Source: Tigriopus japonicus (Eukaryota; Arthropoda; Copepoda; Harpacticoida; Harpacticidae). From it: 64,000 nt of DNA. The position numbers were made by a program, and so were the translations under genes. This document shows, in pieces, positions 63,201 through 64,000 of this stretch (positions within the stretch are counted from its first letter, which is position 1; the number at the start of each line of letters is the position of its first letter). The notes beneath the pieces were generated by a model. That model was not told where the DNA came from. It worked only from the letters and a program-made list of their open reading frames with translations, and searched no databases. The DNA lies in the NCBI GenBank assembly GCA_010645155.1, contig CM021320.1:791680-855679 (forward strand), read 5' to 3'.

Positions 63201-63669
63201 AAAAGAACGGAAATTAATGCGCCAATTGGAAAAACAGCAGAAGAAGTTGGCGGCCAAAGGCATCGAAATGGATTTGGCTTCACTCCGCGATGAGTGGATG
63301 AAAAAGCATTCCGATGATCTGGAGGAAATCGACGTTGTGGGCGATGATGACGGGGACGACAGTTCGGACAACTGCCTGACTCCAAATCCGGATCGGCCTG
63401 TGATGGAGGATCGCAAAAATGATGTGGTCTCTACTTGGCACAACTTACCACCCTTATCGTCAGACCTTCCCTCTCCAGTCATTTCAACCTCATCATCGTC
63501 ATCATTGACTGATACATTGTCAGCTCCTAGTTTGAGCCTCCAGCCACACTCGCACAACGACCCTCAGCCTTTTCCTTTGATGGCTAATCTGATGCAATCA
63601 AAACCAAACCGCAAGCGGTCTTCGTTTAGTATTGACAGCTTACTCTCCACTGTGCAAAGGCAGCATTAG
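57209..63669 (+). CDS. unc-4: Unc-4 paired-like homeobox transcription factor, paralogue B
   Basis: Second Unc-4-family factor, divergent from paralogue A. Coding exons are 57209-57449, 61092-61267 and 63055-63669, giving 343 aa; introns of 3642 and 1787 bp hold no recognised gene. Two in-frame ATGs (57209, 57227) are possible starts; the second gives MLDTRL, which resembles the start of Drosophila Unc-4 as I recall it. The homeodomain is residues 94-153, 45 of 60 identical to paralogue A, with the same intron between positions 46 and 47 and the usual W48, F49, Q50, N51. [18 protein letters not shown] and a basic helical block (180-209) follow, then IDVVG (231-235), a Ser-rich stretch, and an eh1-like FSIDSLL at 330-336. 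The protein ends seven residues later, so it lacks the long Pro/Ser tail of paralogue A. It is probably a Groucho-dependent repressor expressed in parts of the nervous system; that is family knowledge, not visible here. Confidence 0.93.
59684..59702. repeat. (GAT)n trinucleotide repeat in intron 1 of Unc-4 paralogue B
   Basis: Six tandem ATG/GAT units within the 3.6-kb first intron; not coding. Confidence 0.75.
63625..63645 (+). other. eh1-like Groucho-binding motif FSIDSLL (paralogue B)
   Basis: Residues 330-336 of paralogue B, preceded by KRSS. It matches paralogue A (FSIESLL after KRKITP) and the eh1 pattern. It sits at the extreme C-terminus here. Confidence 0.65.
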
Positions 63670-64000
63670 GGTTGCCATTATGGATCAATGACTGACCAGT
63701 TTCGTTTTTAGTTATTTCTCAATCTGTCCCCCAAACCCTTTCAGTTTGTCAAGAGCTCACCCACAAATTGTCGTTACTTTGCAATTGAAATATACACATG
63801 CCTGTCTTTGTTACAAGTCCAAGTCCTCAATTGAGCCCCTTGGGGTCGAATAATGAGCAGTGGTGGGAAACAATTATGGTCCAGTCTGGCCAAACTGAGA
63901 CATCAAATTCGAAACCCAGGGATGAGACTCGAACGCCTCCTTGGTTCATGGTGATCATCGTCATCATGATCATCTCCACTCTCACCACCAACACCGTGAT
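63670..64000. other. 3' flank of Unc-4 paralogue B
   Basis: Presumed 3' UTR and downstream DNA. No canonical AATAAA was seen; AATAAT at about 63848 is the nearest variant. A CATCATGATCATC-type simple repeat lies at the right edge. Confidence 0.5.

Noticed and set aside
1..64000. tRNA, rRNA, CRISPR arrays, transposase or reverse-transcriptase genes
   Set aside because: Looked for B-box-like GGTTCGANTCC, spaced direct repeats and mobile-element protein motifs; none was convincing.

Overview
This is a 64 kb piece of an animal nuclear genome. Genes are split by canonical GT..AG introns of about 67 bp to 3.6 kb, intergenic DNA is long, and there are no operons or bacterial-type signals. The gene content (an insect/crustacean-type sugar/trehalose transporter, a secreted peptidoglycan recognition protein, cytosolic sulfotransferases, Unc-4 homeobox genes) points to an arthropod. 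My best guess is a crustacean, possibly a copepod, but nothing seen here fixes the species.

Layout, left to right. (1) 3-1488 (+): the 3' part of an MFS sugar transporter that runs off the left edge. (2) 1489-8937: about 7.4 kb with no recognisable gene. (3) 8938-11032 and 11949-13224 (+): two tandem SULT-type sulfotransferase genes, reconstructed as 329 and 334 aa; the first has changes in its PAPS-binding motifs. (4) 13621-17001 (-): an Unc-4 homeobox gene of three coding exons, convergent with the second sulfotransferase. (5) 17.1-40.0 kb: gene-poor DNA with simple repeats and one 156-bp palindromic element flanked by an 8-bp direct repeat (hAT-like MITE). (6) 40071-41190 (-): a seven-exon secreted PGRP (242 aa) with all amidase residues and an extra N-terminal six-cysteine module. 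(7) 41.2-57.2 kb: gene-poor DNA. (8) 57209-63669 (+): a second Unc-4 paralogue of three coding exons (343 aa).

The most notable arrangement is the pair of Unc-4 paralogues. They lie head to head across about 40 kb that holds only the small PGRP gene and non-coding DNA. Both have the same exon plan, with an intron between homeodomain residues 46 and 47, the same post-homeodomain block, a shared IDVVG motif and a downstream eh1-type Groucho-binding motif. They differ strongly in their N-termini and in what follows the eh1 motif. The transporter, sulfotransferases and PGRP are physiological or immune genes with no evident functional link to the homeobox pair.

All exon structures were assembled by eye from reading frames, splice consensus and paralogue or family alignment. 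Transcript data would be needed to confirm start codons and UTRs.
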